Shown: piece by piece, positions 27,838-35,750 of the stretch
How positions within the stretch are numbered: the stretch's first letter is position 1
How the letters are laid out: each line of letters starts with the position of its first letter
NCBI GenBank assembly: GCA_030017555.1
Contig: JASEIC010000007.1
Location: forward strand, 1 to 35,750
DNA: 35,750 bases
From: Patescibacteria group bacterium
GTDB taxonomy: Bacteria; Patescibacteriota; Minisyncoccia; UBA6257; GWB1-50-10
Direction of reading: 5' to 3'
Notes under the pieces: generated by a model
Seen by the model: the letters and a program-made list of their open reading frames with translations, nothing else
What the model was told of the DNA's origin: nothing
Databases searched by the model: none
Made by a program: the position numbers and the translations under genes

Positions 27838-30362
27838 AAATTATGGCATCATTTTTCGCAAAATTATTTCCGGATCACGCCTTAAAACGCCTTCATGGCG
27901 TTGTTCCGCTTATAAACGGGTTTGAACCGGAAATGCAAAAATTGAGCGACGAAGATTTAAAGAAAAAATCAGAAGAGTTAAAAGAAGAAATTCAAAAAGT
28001 TCAAGAAGCGCAAGAAGAAATCTTAAATGAAAAATTACCGGAAGCATTTGCGCTTATCCGTGAAGCAAGCAAGCGGACTCTTAATCAAAGACATTTTGAC
28101 GTTCAGCTTATCGGCGGGGCGGCGCTTCATGAAGGAAAAATTGCGGAAATGTTAACTGGTGAAGGAAAAACTTTAGCCGCAACACTGCCGGCATATTTAA
28201 ATGCTTTAACAGGTCGTGGTGTTCATGTGGTTACGGTGAACGATTATTTGGCAAAACGTGACACGGTGTGGATGGGACAAATTTATCACGCGTTGGGTTT
28301 AAAAGTGGCTTGCCTTTTACATGATGCGTCTTATCAATATGATCCGACTTTTGAATCAAGCGAACTCGATCAAGAACGGGATGCAACTGGTAATTTTAAA
28401 GTCGTTGATAAATTCTTAAGACCGATTTCAAGAAAAGAAGCTTATGCGGCGGATATTACTTACGGCACTAACCATGAATTTGGTTTTGATTTTTTACGCG
28501 ATAATTTAACGTTGCGTTTGCAAGATCAGGTGCAGCGTCCGTATAATTACGCGATTATTGACGAAGTGGATAGTATTTTGATTGATGAAGCGCGAACCCC
28601 GCTTATTATTGCCGCGCCCGACGCGGAATCAAGCGGCTATTATAAAACCTTTGCCCGAGTGGCCGAGCATTTAAACAAAGAAGAAGATTATTTGGTTGAT
28701 GAGAAAATGCGTTCGGTAAATATTACTGAAAATGGCATTTCTAAAGTGGAGAAAACAATTGGCGTGCCCAATATTTTTGATCCTGAACACTCCCGTTTAG
28801 TTCATTTTTTGCAGGAAAGTTTGAAAGCTAAAGCGCTTTTCAAGCGTGATAAGGACTACGTGGTTAAAAACGGTGAAATTATTATTGTGGATGAATTTAC
28901 CGGCCGAATGCTTCATGGTCGAAGATATTCCGGCGGTCTTCATCAAGCCATTGAAGCCAAAGAAGGAGTTTTTGTGAAAGAAGAAAATCGAACTTACGCG
29001 CAAATTACTATTCAAAATTATTTCCGTCTTTATAAGAAAATTGCCGGCATGACCGGTACGGCTCAGACTTCAGCTGAAGAATTTCATAAAGTTTATAATC
29101 TGGATGTTATTTCAATTCCACCTAATAAACCGATGGTGCGCAAGGATTTGCAAGATTTAATTTATAAAACTAAAGAAGCAAAACATAAAGCGGTAGTAAA
29201 AGAAATCGAAGAACGACATAAAAAAGGTCAGCCGATTCTTGTTGGCACGGCATCAATCAGCAATAACGAAATTATTTCTTCGTATTTGAGAGAAGCGCAT
29301 ATCCCTCATGAGGTTTTAAACGCAAAAAATCATGAACGTGAAGGCGCGATTATTGCGCAAGCTGGCCGGGTTGGAGCAGTGACGGTGGCGACCAATATGG
29401 CTGGTCGCGGCGTCGATATTATTTTTGGCGGTAATCCGATAAATAAAGAAGAAGCTCAAAAAGTTCGTGAATTGGGCGGGCTTCACGTTATTGGCACCGA
29501 ACGGCATGAAGCACGAAGAATTGATAATCAGTTGCGCGGTCGTTCCGGCAGGCAGGGCGATCCCGGCTCATCGCAGTTTTACTTGTCGCTTGAAGATGAT
29601 TTGGTGCGTATTTTTGGCGGTGACAGGATTAAAGGCTTAATGGAAACTTTGAATTTTCCAGAGGATATTCCAATTGAATCTGGTTTTGTGACCAAAGCCG
29701 TAAATGAAGCTCAAAGAAAAGTTGAGGGCGCTAATCTCGATCTTAGGAAGCATTTACTTGATTTTGACGATGTTTTAAATAAACAAAGAACTGCGATTTA
29801 TAAAAAACGAGGAGAATTATTAAAAACCGGTGAAAATAATACAATTTTGCCGATAATTCGTGAAGCTTTAAATCGTTATGTTGAAATTATTGAAAAACAA
29901 AATGAAACAAACATTGATAAGGAAATACAAAAGAAGTTAAAAGAAACACGAGCAATATTAGATAAAATTCCGGAAAGTATTGAGAAGGAACGGGGGACTA
30001 TGCTTGGACAGCATTCGGTAAGAATTTTAGATATGCTTTGGGTGGAACATTTGGAAAATCTTGAAGGTTTGCGGGATTCAGTGAATATCAGGGCTTATGG
30101 CCAGCATGAACCGCTTGTGGAATATCGCAGGGAAGGCCATATTCTGTATCAAAATTTAAATGCTAATTTTGAAGTTTTGCTTTTCAATACGGTTTTTCCG
30201 ATTTTTGAAATTGATTTGGCTAAGATTCGGGTTTCATCGTCGGCAATAAAAACGCCACCGCCGGCGCAAGCAAAGGGAATCGGCCGTAATGATCCCTGTT
30301 GGTGCGGAACAAAGGATAAAGATGGTCATCCAATAAAGTATAAGAAATGCCACGGAGCATAG
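27822..30362 (+). CDS. secA: Preprotein translocase ATPase SecA
   Basis: SecA is the motor that pushes secretory proteins through SecYEG. The protein has about 846 residues. Walker A 'MLTGEGKT' lies near 113, then 'VTVNDYLAKRD', 'YGTNHEFGFDFLRDN', the DEAD-type 'IIDEVDSILIDEARTPLII', 'TNMAGRGVDI' and 'RIDNQLRGRSGRQGDPG'. A C-terminal zinc/SecB-type tail (CWC...KYKKCHG) is present. An in-frame ATG at 27807 would use the Shine-Dalgarno bases as codons. The ATG at 27822, eight bases after GGAGG, is therefore the start. The leader can fold over this site (see the 27769-27837 entry). Confidence 0.97.
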   Translation: MAADLQIMASFFAKLFPDHALKRLHGVVPLINGFEPEMQKLSDEDLKKKSEELKEEIQKVQEAQEEILNEKLPEAFALIREASKRTLNQRHFDVQLIGGAALHEGKIAEMLTGEGKTLAATLPAYLNALTGRGVHVVTVNDYLAKRDTVWMGQIYHALGLKVACLLHDASYQYDPTFESSELDQERDATGNFKVVDKFLRPISRKEAYAADITYGTNHEFGFDFLRDNLTLRLQDQVQRPYNYAIIDEVDSILIDEARTPLIIAAPDAESSGYYKTFARVAEHLNKEEDYLVDEKMRSVNITENGISKVEKTIGVPNIFDPEHSRLVHFLQESLKAKALFKRDKDYVVKNGEIIIVDEFTGRMLHGRRYSGGLHQAIEAKEGVFVKEENRTYAQITIQNYFRLYKKIAGMTGTAQTSAEEFHKVYNLDVISIPPNKPMVRKDLQDLIYKTKEAKHKAVVKEIEERHKKGQPILVGTASISNNEIISSYLREAHIPHEVLNAKNHEREGAIIAQAGRVGAVTVATNMAGRGVDIIFGGNPINKEEAQKVRELGGLHVIGTERHEARRIDNQLRGRSGRQGDPGSSQFYLSLEDDLVRIFGGDRIKGLMETLNFPEDIPIESGFVTKAVNEAQRKVEGANLDLRKHLLDFDDVLNKQRTAIYKKRGELLKTGENNTILPIIREALNRYVEIIEKQNETNIDKEIQKKLKETRAILDKIPESIEKERGTMLGQHSVRILDMLWVEHLENLEGLRDSVNIRAYGQHEPLVEYRREGHILYQNLNANFEVLLFNTVFPIFEIDLAKIRVSSSAIKTPPPAQAKGIGRNDPCWCGTKDKDGHPIKYKKCHGA

Positions 30363-30366
30363 GAAT

Positions 30367-30579
30367 ATGAAAAGCGAAAATTCAAATCCGCCAGCGAGAA
30401 GCGAAATTAAACCAGGTATCGCCGTCTGGATTATAGAGAGGAAAAATTACGATACGAACAATTATAAGCAGGGGATTGTGAAAGATATTCTAACGTCGCG
30501 CGCAAGCCACCCCAGAGGAATAAAAGTTCGTTTAACCGACGACTCCATTGGCCGCGTCCAATGGCTAATGAAGGACTAA
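30367..30579 (+). CDS. YwbE-family (DUF2196) small protein
   Basis: The 70-residue protein reads 'IKPGIAVWIIERKNYDTNNYKQGIVKDILTSRASHPRGIKVRLTDDSIGRVQWL'. This matches the YwbE pattern of G-x-x-V-x-I...G-x-V-x-x-I-L-T...HP-x-G-I-K-V-R-L...GRV. It is a small beta-barrel of unknown function. It starts four bases after secA and is likely co-transcribed with it. Confidence 0.85.
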   Translation: MKSENSNPPARSEIKPGIAVWIIERKNYDTNNYKQGIVKDILTSRASHPRGIKVRLTDDSIGRVQWLMKD

Positions 30580-30596
30580 TTAAAATATAAAAAAGA

Positions 30597-30625
30597 TTGC
30601 CGTCCATAAATATAAAGATTATAAT
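30597..30625 (+). promoter_or_regulatory. Promoter of the GreA-C-like gene
   Basis: TTGCCG (30597-30602), 17 bases, TATAAT (30620-30625). The -35 sequence is the same as for secA. Confidence 0.65.
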
Positions 30626-30654
30626 GTATGTAATAGACGCTTTCTTTTAGAAAA

Positions 30655-31152
30655 ATGATTAAAGCTAGCAAAAAAGAAGCAATAAATAAACCTGAACTTC
30701 TAATGTTGGTGGTTGAAGAATTAAAAAAAGCTAAGAATGAGCTTGAGAAGAGCGCGAAGAAAGTTAAGCAAGAAATAAGAAACGCGCCAAGCCCAATGCA
30801 GTCGCATAGCGACAAAACAAGATTTGAACTTAGTTCTATTTATAGAAATTCAGCTTCTTTAATCGAAGGTTATAATAATGCCATCAATAAGCTTAATAAG
30901 TTTCCAATGCCAAAGAGTAGCGTTGATTCAAAGATAAATTTAGGTTCGTTGATTGAGGTTGGAGAAAATAAAAGCGAACACAAATATTATTTTTTGTTAT
31001 CAGTCGGTAAAACGGTAAAATTTAAATACGCCGGAAGTATTTGTATTGTTATTACTCCGCAAACACCGCTTGGCGAAGCTTTAATTGGTAAAAAACAAGG
31101 CGATGTTTTTGAATTTGGCAACCGAAAAACAAAAATTATAAAAGTAATTTAA
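30655..31152 (+). CDS. Coiled-coil protein with GreA/GreB C-terminal-like domain
   Basis: Residues ~15-50 form a charged coiled coil. The C-terminal part has 'YYFLLSVGKTVKF...ICIVITPQTPLGEALIGKKQGDVFEF', which is the GreA/GreB/Rnk C-terminal fold (TPxSPLGxALxGKxxGD). GreA rescues stalled RNA polymerase; this protein may bind polymerase in a similar way. The N-terminal acidic tip needed for GreA activity is not obvious, so a GreA-like or Rnk-like role is inferred rather than shown. Confidence 0.75.
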   Translation: MIKASKKEAINKPELLMLVVEELKKAKNELEKSAKKVKQEIRNAPSPMQSHSDKTRFELSSIYRNSASLIEGYNNAINKLNKFPMPKSSVDSKINLGSLIEVGENKSEHKYYFLLSVGKTVKFKYAGSICIVITPQTPLGEALIGKKQGDVFEFGNRKTKIIKVI

Positions 31153-31172
31153 ATATAACAAAAATATGGAAT

Positions 31173-31559
31173 ATGCATCATATTGATCAAATCACGCCGG
31201 ATTATAAAAATCGAAATCTTTTAAAGAGTTTCCTAAACGCTTTTCGCGGCATTGGCCATGCTTTAGGCGAGCGGAATTTTTTAATTCAAACCATTGTCGG
31301 CGTATTTGCAATTATTTTAGCGTTTATTTTGGATTTAAACGCAATTGAACGGATTATTATAATAATTCTGTCAGCTTTAGTTTTGGGCGCGGAAATTTTA
31401 AATTCAGCTATTGAAACTTTTGTTGATATTTTAATAAAAGAACATAATCCTGAAGCGGCGAAAGTTAAAGAATTCATAGCCGGGGCAGTGCTTATTTTTT
31501 CCATAACGGCGTTTGTAATCGGTGTTTGGATATTTACAAACGCACTGTTTATTTTTTAA
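31173..31559 (+). CDS. dgkA: Diacylglycerol/undecaprenol kinase family (DgkA)
   Basis: The small integral membrane kinase has three helices. 'LLKSFLNAFRGIGHALGERNFLIQT' is the N-terminal amphipathic part. The catalytic signature 'LGAEILNSAIETFVDILI' corresponds to E-x-x-N-(T/S)-A-I-E-x-x-V-D, and 'HNPEAAKVKEFIAGAVLI' follows. The 128-residue length is normal. It phosphorylates a membrane lipid alcohol; in bacteria without lipid synthesis this is often undecaprenol. Confidence 0.9.
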   Translation: MHHIDQITPDYKNRNLLKSFLNAFRGIGHALGERNFLIQTIVGVFAIILAFILDLNAIERIIIIILSALVLGAEILNSAIETFVDILIKEHNPEAAKVKEFIAGAVLIFSITAFVIGVWIFTNALFIF

Positions 31560-31641
31560 TCTGTTTTAGGACGGCTTTTTATTTTTTCTTTTTACCCCTC
31601 CATTTATATTTATAAAATCTTTCTGAATGTACGAGTGAATA

Positions 31642-31684
31642 GGAATTTTGCCGGGCACACGCGTAAGCTGGGTGGCAAAATTCC
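31642..31684. repeat. 11-bp perfect inverted repeat, possible mobile-repeat unit
   Basis: GGAATTTTGCC (31642-31652) and GGCAAAATTCC (31674-31684) are exact inverse copies around a 21-base loop. ACGAGT occurs on both sides. It sits in the gap between convergent dgkA and the nuclease gene and lacks a T-run, so it is not a simple terminator. Confidence 0.55.
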
Positions 31685-31739
31685 GTAAATGAACGAGTTA
31701 AAATTTTAATACTTTGAGATTTGCGAATGAAGAAAAATT

Positions 31740-32501
31740 TTATAAATACCCAGCTTGTTTTAACCAATCAATATTTTCCCATTCCCAGAGGCGTTTAGCG
31801 CCGAGGAATGCGTGATAATCCTCGTACCAGTAGGGGAATTCTTGAAGTTCGATTCTTCCTTCTAATGGGCCCCATTCGTGGGAGCAGGCTTGCATAAAAG
31901 GGTTGCCGTATTTTGTTTTCACTTGATCTTTGCCGCCCTTGCTTCTTAAAATCGCGCCGCAATGAATACATTTTTTATTTTGATCAATGCGTAAAATCCA
32001 TCGGGTTTCCAGATTTTTAACTGTATCTTTTAATGCCGCAATATAAGCGGCGGTTTGAAGATTATAATCGCGATAAATTTCTTGGGAAGTTTTAATATCT
32101 AAAATGCCCAGCTTACCATCCATTAATGCAACAGCGTCTAGCGTGCCGGCATAACGTTCTTCATAATTCACGAGACGTTTTTCAACATATTCCGGATCAA
32201 CCTGAATTTTTTTATTTAAAACAAATTCCATAAAAGCTTTGATTGATGGCTCAATTAATTTGGGGATTTCCGGTTTTTCGCCAATCATTAGCTTTTCTAC
32301 TATCTCATGGATAAGCGTGCCTTCAGAAGCTGATTGACGTTTAACGCGTTCGCCTTCGGCAAAACTATCCATTCGGCCATAAAAGTGATATAAAGCGGGC
32401 TTGGCTTTAATTTCAATAATTTTAGTTACGCGTGGGTACCAAAATCCGTCAATTTCATAACCGCACTGGTTTTTAAATTGTTTAATATCGGTAAAAAACA
32501 T
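31740..32501 (-). CDS. PD-(D/E)XK nuclease superfamily protein
   Basis: The RecB/Cas4-like order of motifs is present: 'EGTLIHEIVEKL' (His motif), 'RYAGTLDAVALMDGKLGILDIKTS' (G-x-x-D and D-x-K) and 'DYNLQTAAYIAAL' (Q-x-x-x-Y). A C-terminal zinc-type cluster follows ('CIHCG', then C-x-H near 'ACSHEW'). Its 253 residues suit a stand-alone nuclease acting in repair or on foreign DNA. There are no CRISPR genes nearby, so it should not be called Cas4. Confidence 0.8.
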   Translation of the reverse strand: MFFTDIKQFKNQCGYEIDGFWYPRVTKIIEIKAKPALYHFYGRMDSFAEGERVKRQSASEGTLIHEIVEKLMIGEKPEIPKLIEPSIKAFMEFVLNKKIQVDPEYVEKRLVNYEERYAGTLDAVALMDGKLGILDIKTSQEIYRDYNLQTAAYIAALKDTVKNLETRWILRIDQNKKCIHCGAILRSKGGKDQVKTKYGNPFMQACSHEWGPLEGRIELQEFPYWYEDYHAFLGAKRLWEWENIDWLKQAGYL

Positions 32502-32578
32502 TGAACTAGAAAATTTTAGCTCTATATTGACATTTGAGCAAGATAGAAAAATACTAAAGGTAGTTTTTAAAGAAAAAA

Positions 32579-32594
32579 TCCGTCAGCTGGCGGA
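32579..32594. repeat. REP-like palindrome
   Basis: TCCGTCAGCTGGCGGA is an imperfect palindrome flanked by AAA/TTT. It lies between the nuclease gene and a terminator and shares its core with 9948-9963 and 5801-5812. Confidence 0.5.
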
Positions 32595-32641
32595 TTTATT
32601 ATTTAAAAAACCTCAAAATATGATAAAATTTGATGTTTTAT

Positions 32642-32681
32642 AAAAAAGCTGTTTATTTTTAGCAAAATAACGGCTTTTTTT
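32642..32681. terminator. Strong terminator-like hairpin, usable on either strand
   Basis: A ~16-bp stem (AAAAAAGCTGTT... with ...AACGGCTTTTTT, one bulge and a G-U) has a TAGC loop and A/T tails on both sides. No convincing gene reads into it from the left on the plus strand. Confidence 0.6.
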
Positions 32682-32839
32682 GTATATTATTTCTAGTCCT
32701 CATAAGGTCAAAATGGCCCTTTTTAGCGTTATTTTAACTTATAATAGCCTTGCTTATAAATCTATGCAAAATATATTACTAAGGTTGAATTTAAAGCCTA
32801 AAGTAAGCGAATTTTAAACAAACAATAACAAAATTTGCG

Positions 32840-32869
32840 TTGACACAATAATTACAGTTATGTTATCAT
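32840..32869 (+). promoter_or_regulatory. Near-consensus sigma70 promoter
   Basis: TTGACA (32840-32845), 18 bases, TATCAT (32864-32869), followed by another TATAAT overlap (32869-32874). This is the best -35 box in the window, and no protein gene follows on this strand. Confidence 0.75.
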
Positions 32870-32875
32870 ATAATT

Positions 32876-33079
32876 CGCTTTTAAAATCTTTAATTTATAA
32901 TAACGTCGGGTGTTTTTGGCGAACGCGACGATATCCTTGATCGGAGTAGCGCCGACCGAACAATAATTCAAAGCGATCCTAGTTGAGAAAAAAGTTAAAA
33001 AACGCTTGCAAGACGTTTTAGGTTTTAAGATATGCATAAAATCAGTAGGGAGTAGATTTTTTACTGATCTTTCTTTTTT
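32876..33079 (+). ncRNA. Unassigned ~200-nt structured RNA
   Basis: It runs from the strong promoter to a terminator hairpin (ATCAGTA 33041-33047 with TACTGAT 33062-33068, then a T-rich run). The ends can close on each other: TTAAAATCT (32881-32889) with AGGTTTTAA (33020-33028), and AACGTC (32902-32907) with GACGTT (33012-33017). An inner hairpin CGAT-atccttg-ATCG (32929-32943) lies in a GC-rich part, and AAGCG/CGCTT arms also occur. There is no open frame of note. Size, closing stem and promoter are like 6S RNA, but RNase P and tmRNA core motifs are absent. The identity remains open. Confidence 0.6.
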
Positions 33080-33160
33080 ATATTCATATTATTATCTGTC
33101 GCACAATATACCTTTCACGACAGATATATAGTTTAATTAATCAATACCACTTCCCCGATT

Positions 33161-33565
33161 TTACAAATAAGAAAGTCCGGTTTTAATGAGCTTGATAATA
33201 AATTCAAAAATCCAGACAAATAAATTTCCAATAGATTTAATTATTTCTTTTAAGCTTGCACCAAGTTTTTCTTGAACCCATGTATTAGTTTTTTGCCAAA
33301 AACCCCGAACCTCTCCCCCGAGCTTTTCTGGAGAGAGTCCGCTCAAATCTCCTTTTTTAATGCTTTCTGCGGCTTTTTTCACAAAAGGAATGTCTTTATC
33401 GGTTATGTTTAGTTTTATTTTGCCAAAAGTTTGAAATAAATCCGTAACTGGCTTAGGCAAGTTTTTAATTAGTAATGAGGATGAAGTTAGTTCTTCTCCC
33501 AATACTTTTATTGGCAAGCTTAGTATCAAAATAAAACTTATTGAAGTAATTAAAATTTTTGTCAT
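33161..33565 (-). CDS. Exported small protein with C-terminal hydrophobic helix, function unknown
   Basis: The 134-residue protein has an N-terminal signal-like helix (ILITSISFILILSLPIKVLG) and a soluble middle. The C-terminal amphipathic/hydrophobic stretch is 'IGNLFVWIFEFIIKLIKTGLSYL'. I recognise no domain. Its ATG overlaps the stop of the M23 peptidase gene by four bases (ATGA), so the two are translated together and may work at the cell envelope. Confidence 0.7.
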   Translation of the reverse strand: MTKILITSISFILILSLPIKVLGEELTSSSLLIKNLPKPVTDLFQTFGKIKLNITDKDIPFVKKAAESIKKGDLSGLSPEKLGGEVRGFWQKTNTWVQEKLGASLKEIIKSIGNLFVWIFEFIIKLIKTGLSYL

Positions 33566-34875
33566 TTTGCTGATTCGAGAAGTGAAATGCCCGGCGGCAG
33601 ATAATCTAATGGATCTATGGTGATGCCAATTGGTACAAGACCGGCTACTGGTGGAATTGATTTAAATTCAACGCTAGGCGCCCAAAAAACAGAAAGATGC
33701 AAATGAGGTCCAAACGAATAACCGCTATTACCCGAATAACCGATAATATCACCCTTGTTGACTATATCACCTTTTTTAACAATAGAACGAGATAAATGAG
33801 CATAAAGAGTGCTTAAATTATTTTCGTGTTCAATTATGATATATCGGCCATATTGATATTTATTCCAACGTGATGTGCCTCGATCGTTATTATCATTCGC
33901 GATAATCTTGCCGCTTTGAGTAGCAAAAATCGGAGTCCCAATACTAGCTCTAAAATCAACGCCGGTGTGAGTTTTTGTTCGATAAGCGCGACTTGCAAAT
34001 TGTGTCGGACCATATTTTTGTGTAATTACTAAATCATCAAGCGGTGATCCTAAAACACCATGCCGTTTTATTGGTAAGAGCGACGGGTCAAATGAAGCGC
34101 GGATTTTATTTTCAAATTCTTCAATTATTTTACTTATTTCTTCCTGTTTTTTATCAAGTTCGGCAATTTGTTCCTGGTAAATACGTTCTTGATCTTTAGT
34201 CTGGGTAAGAATGCGTTTTTTCTCATTTTTCTGATCGTTAATTATATATTGTCGATTAGTTAAATTTTCTCGTTCGATTTCGCGGTTTCTTTTTTTGCTA
34301 TTGCCAATTTCAAGTTTTTGAGACAGATCGATTTGAAAATTTTTCAATTCGTTAATACTTGAAAGCAATGCGTTATTTAAAGTTGTAATTGATTTGATTT
34401 CAGAAAAACTTTGCGAAAGATTATTGCCTTTCAAAAAAGAAAAGAAAAGATTTTCTTTATCTTTTTGTTGCAGGGCAATTAAAAGCTTTATTACTGTCTC
34501 GCGGCCGTTTGCAATATTTTTTTCCGTATTTTGAATTTCGTCGCTCAGTAAAGAAATTTCCATGCCAAGCTTATCAAGAGTTAATTCGTTTGCTTTCACT
34601 GATAAATTGAGCTGACTGATGTTGTTGTCTATAGTTTTAATTTCTTTTTGAATGGAGCCTTTTAACTGGCTTACGCTTTCCATATTTTTTTCTAAGTCTT
34701 CTCGTTGTTCCTGATTTTTTTTGAGTTCCTCAGTTTTTTCATTTATTAATTCACGAAGTATTATTGCTGAAGAAGCGGCTTCGGGAGAGATCTGCGATAA
34801 ATCTACTTGCGCATTAACTAATTTTATACTCGTAATTATTACAATAAATGCAAAAAACAAAATTAAACGTTTCAT
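33562..34875 (-). CDS. Murein hydrolase-like M23 peptidase with coiled coil (EnvC-type)
   Basis: A signal helix at the N-terminus (LILFFAFIVIITSIKLVNA) is followed by a long coiled coil (about residues 35-250, many E/K/Q/L repeats) and a LytM/M23 domain. The zinc site is intact: H in 'KTHTGVDF' with D, and H-x-H in 'GPHLHLSVF'. 'LYAHLSR' supplies the further catalytic His. Coiled-coil M23 proteins cut peptidoglycan or activate amidases during division. An intact zinc site points to real hydrolase activity. The gene is six bases downstream of gltX. Confidence 0.92.
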   Translation of the reverse strand: MKRLILFFAFIVIITSIKLVNAQVDLSQISPEAASSAIILRELINEKTEELKKNQEQREDLEKNMESVSQLKGSIQKEIKTIDNNISQLNLSVKANELTLDKLGMEISLLSDEIQNTEKNIANGRETVIKLLIALQQKDKENLFFSFLKGNNLSQSFSEIKSITTLNNALLSSINELKNFQIDLSQKLEIGNSKKRNREIERENLTNRQYIINDQKNEKKRILTQTKDQERIYQEQIAELDKKQEEISKIIEEFENKIRASFDPSLLPIKRHGVLGSPLDDLVITQKYGPTQFASRAYRTKTHTGVDFRASIGTPIFATQSGKIIANDNNDRGTSRWNKYQYGRYIIIEHENNLSTLYAHLSRSIVKKGDIVNKGDIIGYSGNSGYSFGPHLHLSVFWAPSVEFKSIPPVAGLVPIGITIDPLDYLPPGISLLESAK

Positions 34876-34881
34876 AATTGA

Positions 34882-35750
34882 TTAAGAAACAAGTTTGAAT
34901 ATTTCTGATTCTTCGGAAAAATCTTCCGGTGAAATTTTATTTAAAGCAAGTTCAATGCGTTTTCTTGATTCTTTTTTGCCGAGCGCCGCTAGAATTTCGA
35001 TTGGTCCAGGCGATGCTTGTTGGCCTGATAACGCGACTCTTAAAGGCCACAATACCTCTCCCCTGCCTTCCTTTTCAGCAAGTGCCAAAATTTCTTTTTC
35101 AATTTCGTTTTTGGAAAATTTTTGCGAGGGAATTTTTTTTAATATTTCTAAAGCCAATTTTAAATTTTTCACGGTTTGTTCGTTTGTTGAACCTTTCCAA
35201 ATAAGAAGCTCGGCTGGATAACTTGGCAATTCAAAGAAAAATCCGGCTAGTTTCGGCAACTCGTTTAGTTTTTTAACTCTTTCTTTTTCTATTTCAATAA
35301 TCTTCTTAAGCAATGCTTTACTTTTAAACCAAGTTGGCGGAATAAACGGTTTTAATTCATTTAAGAGCGTGTTAGCATTAAGTGTTTTAATATAATATCC
35401 GTTTAGCCAGTCAAGTTTTTCGGGATTATATATTGCTCCAGCTTTTTGAACCCGTTTAATATCGAATTCTTTAATCATTTCCGGCATATTAATTACTTCT
35501 CGATCTGGAACCGGATGCCATCCAAGAAGTACTAAAAAGTTGAGTAATGCTTGTGGAAGATAGCCATCGCGGCGAAAATCATCAACTGAAGCTGATAAAA
35601 ATCGTTTTGAGAGTTTCTTGCGATCAGGTCCTAAAATAAGCGGCAAATGAGCAAAATGCGGACTTGGTAAATTAAGCGCTTCAGCAATAACGATTTGTTT
35701 AGGCGTGTTAGAAAGATGTTCTTCGCCTCTTAGCACGTGTGAAATTTTCA
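34882..35750 (-). CDS. gltX: Glutamyl-tRNA synthetase, C-terminal part (5' end beyond window)
   Basis: The frame is open through the window edge; the first visible residues are KISHVLRGEEHLSNTPKQ, the conserved GluRS segment that follows the Rossmann core. The class I signature is 'GPDRKKLSKR' (KLSKR for KMSKS). 'GYLPQALLNFLVLLGWHP' and the helical anticodon-binding domain follow. The GTG at 35736 is an internal valine codon, not a start. The gene leads an apparent operon with the M23 peptidase and a small exported protein. Confidence 0.95.
   Translation of the reverse strand, partial: KISHVLRGEEHLSNTPKQIVIAEALNLPSPHFAHLPLILGPDRKKLSKRFLSASVDDFRRDGYLPQALLNFLVLLGWHPVPDREVINMPEMIKEFDIKRVQKAGAIYNPEKLDWLNGYYIKTLNANTLLNELKPFIPPTWFKSKALLKKIIEIEKERVKKLNELPKLAGFFFELPSYPAELLIWKGSTNEQTVKNLKLALEILKKIPSQKFSKNEIEKEILALAEKEGRGEVLWPLRVALSGQQASPGPIEILAALGKKESRKRIELALNKISPEDFSEESEIFKLVS

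Noticed and set aside
31579-31767. 62-codon minus-strand frame after dgkA
   Set aside because: It overlaps the start of the 11-bp inverted repeat region and the end of the nuclease gene, and has no protein-like features.
31740-32501. Cas4 or a CRISPR-linked role for the PD-(D/E)XK protein
   Set aside because: No repeat-spacer array or other cas gene is visible in the window, and the cysteine pattern does not match the four-cysteine Cas4 cluster well enough.

Overview
The window looks like a chromosomal contig of a small-genome, AT-rich bacterium, most probably a member of the Candidate Phyla Radiation (Patescibacteria, Parcubacteria-like). This is inferred from compact overlapping genes, few Shine-Dalgarno sites with several start codons directly after a -10 box, a prepilin cluster with a cysteine-rich tail, and short coiled-coil or membrane proteins. 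No 16S or other marker gene is present to fix the taxonomy. The standard bacterial code is used: TGA, TAA and TAG all end normal genes.

Left core region (1-10.5 kb). It holds the end of an unknown gene, then a promoter and a prepilin/pseudopilin operon (354-2359), a tRNA-Gln, a uracil-DNA-glycosylase-like gene interrupted by TGA, a small anchored His-rich protein, superoxide dismutase, and an fmt-protease pair on the minus strand. A translation and processing run follows: small protein, def, thpR, ctp and rplI, with rpmA convergent to it. Two tiny membrane proteins come next, one interrupted by an in-frame TGA.

Accessory island (about 10.6-25.1 kb). It begins directly behind a tRNA-Leu(GAG). 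A 79-bp sequence next to the tRNA recurs inverted at 25.0 kb, so the two copies bracket the island. Inside are three modules, each headed by a ~70-codon XRE regulator with an inverted-repeat operator or operator-like promoter region. Module 1 is XRE, a divergent tyrosyl-tRNA synthetase, a nucleotidyltransferase, an iron-type alcohol dehydrogenase, a PaaK/LuxE-like acyl-adenylating ligase and a LuxC/ALDH-like reductase; the last three could turn a carboxylic acid into an aldehyde and then an alcohol. Module 2 is XRE, a TSPPY DNA methyltransferase, a TdeIII-like endonuclease and a HARE-HTH nuclease. Module 3 is XRE and a MamI-like endonuclease, convergent with an unusual LexA-DNA methyltransferase fusion. 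A near-identical ~253-bp GC-rich repeat precedes modules 1 and 3; an inverted, internally deleted copy precedes module 2. A GIY-YIG protein and an M15 peptidase-SH3 gene (split by TAA) close the island.

Right core region (25.1-35.75 kb). It holds a small membrane protein, rmuC, a nucleotidyltransferase-like protein, an unassigned structured RNA with its own promoter and terminator, and secA with a leader that can fold over its ribosome-binding site and start codon. Then come a YwbE-like protein, a GreA-C-like protein, a DgkA-family kinase, a PD-(D/E)XK nuclease, a second unassigned structured RNA with a near-consensus promoter, an M23 peptidase pair, and the 3' part of gltX, which runs off the window.

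The best candidate for something new is the restriction-modification island, above all the LexA-methyltransferase fusion. It couples an apparently intact SOS-type self-cleaving repressor to the protective methylase of a type II system. The repeat-headed XRE cassettes and the reductase operon are next in interest.
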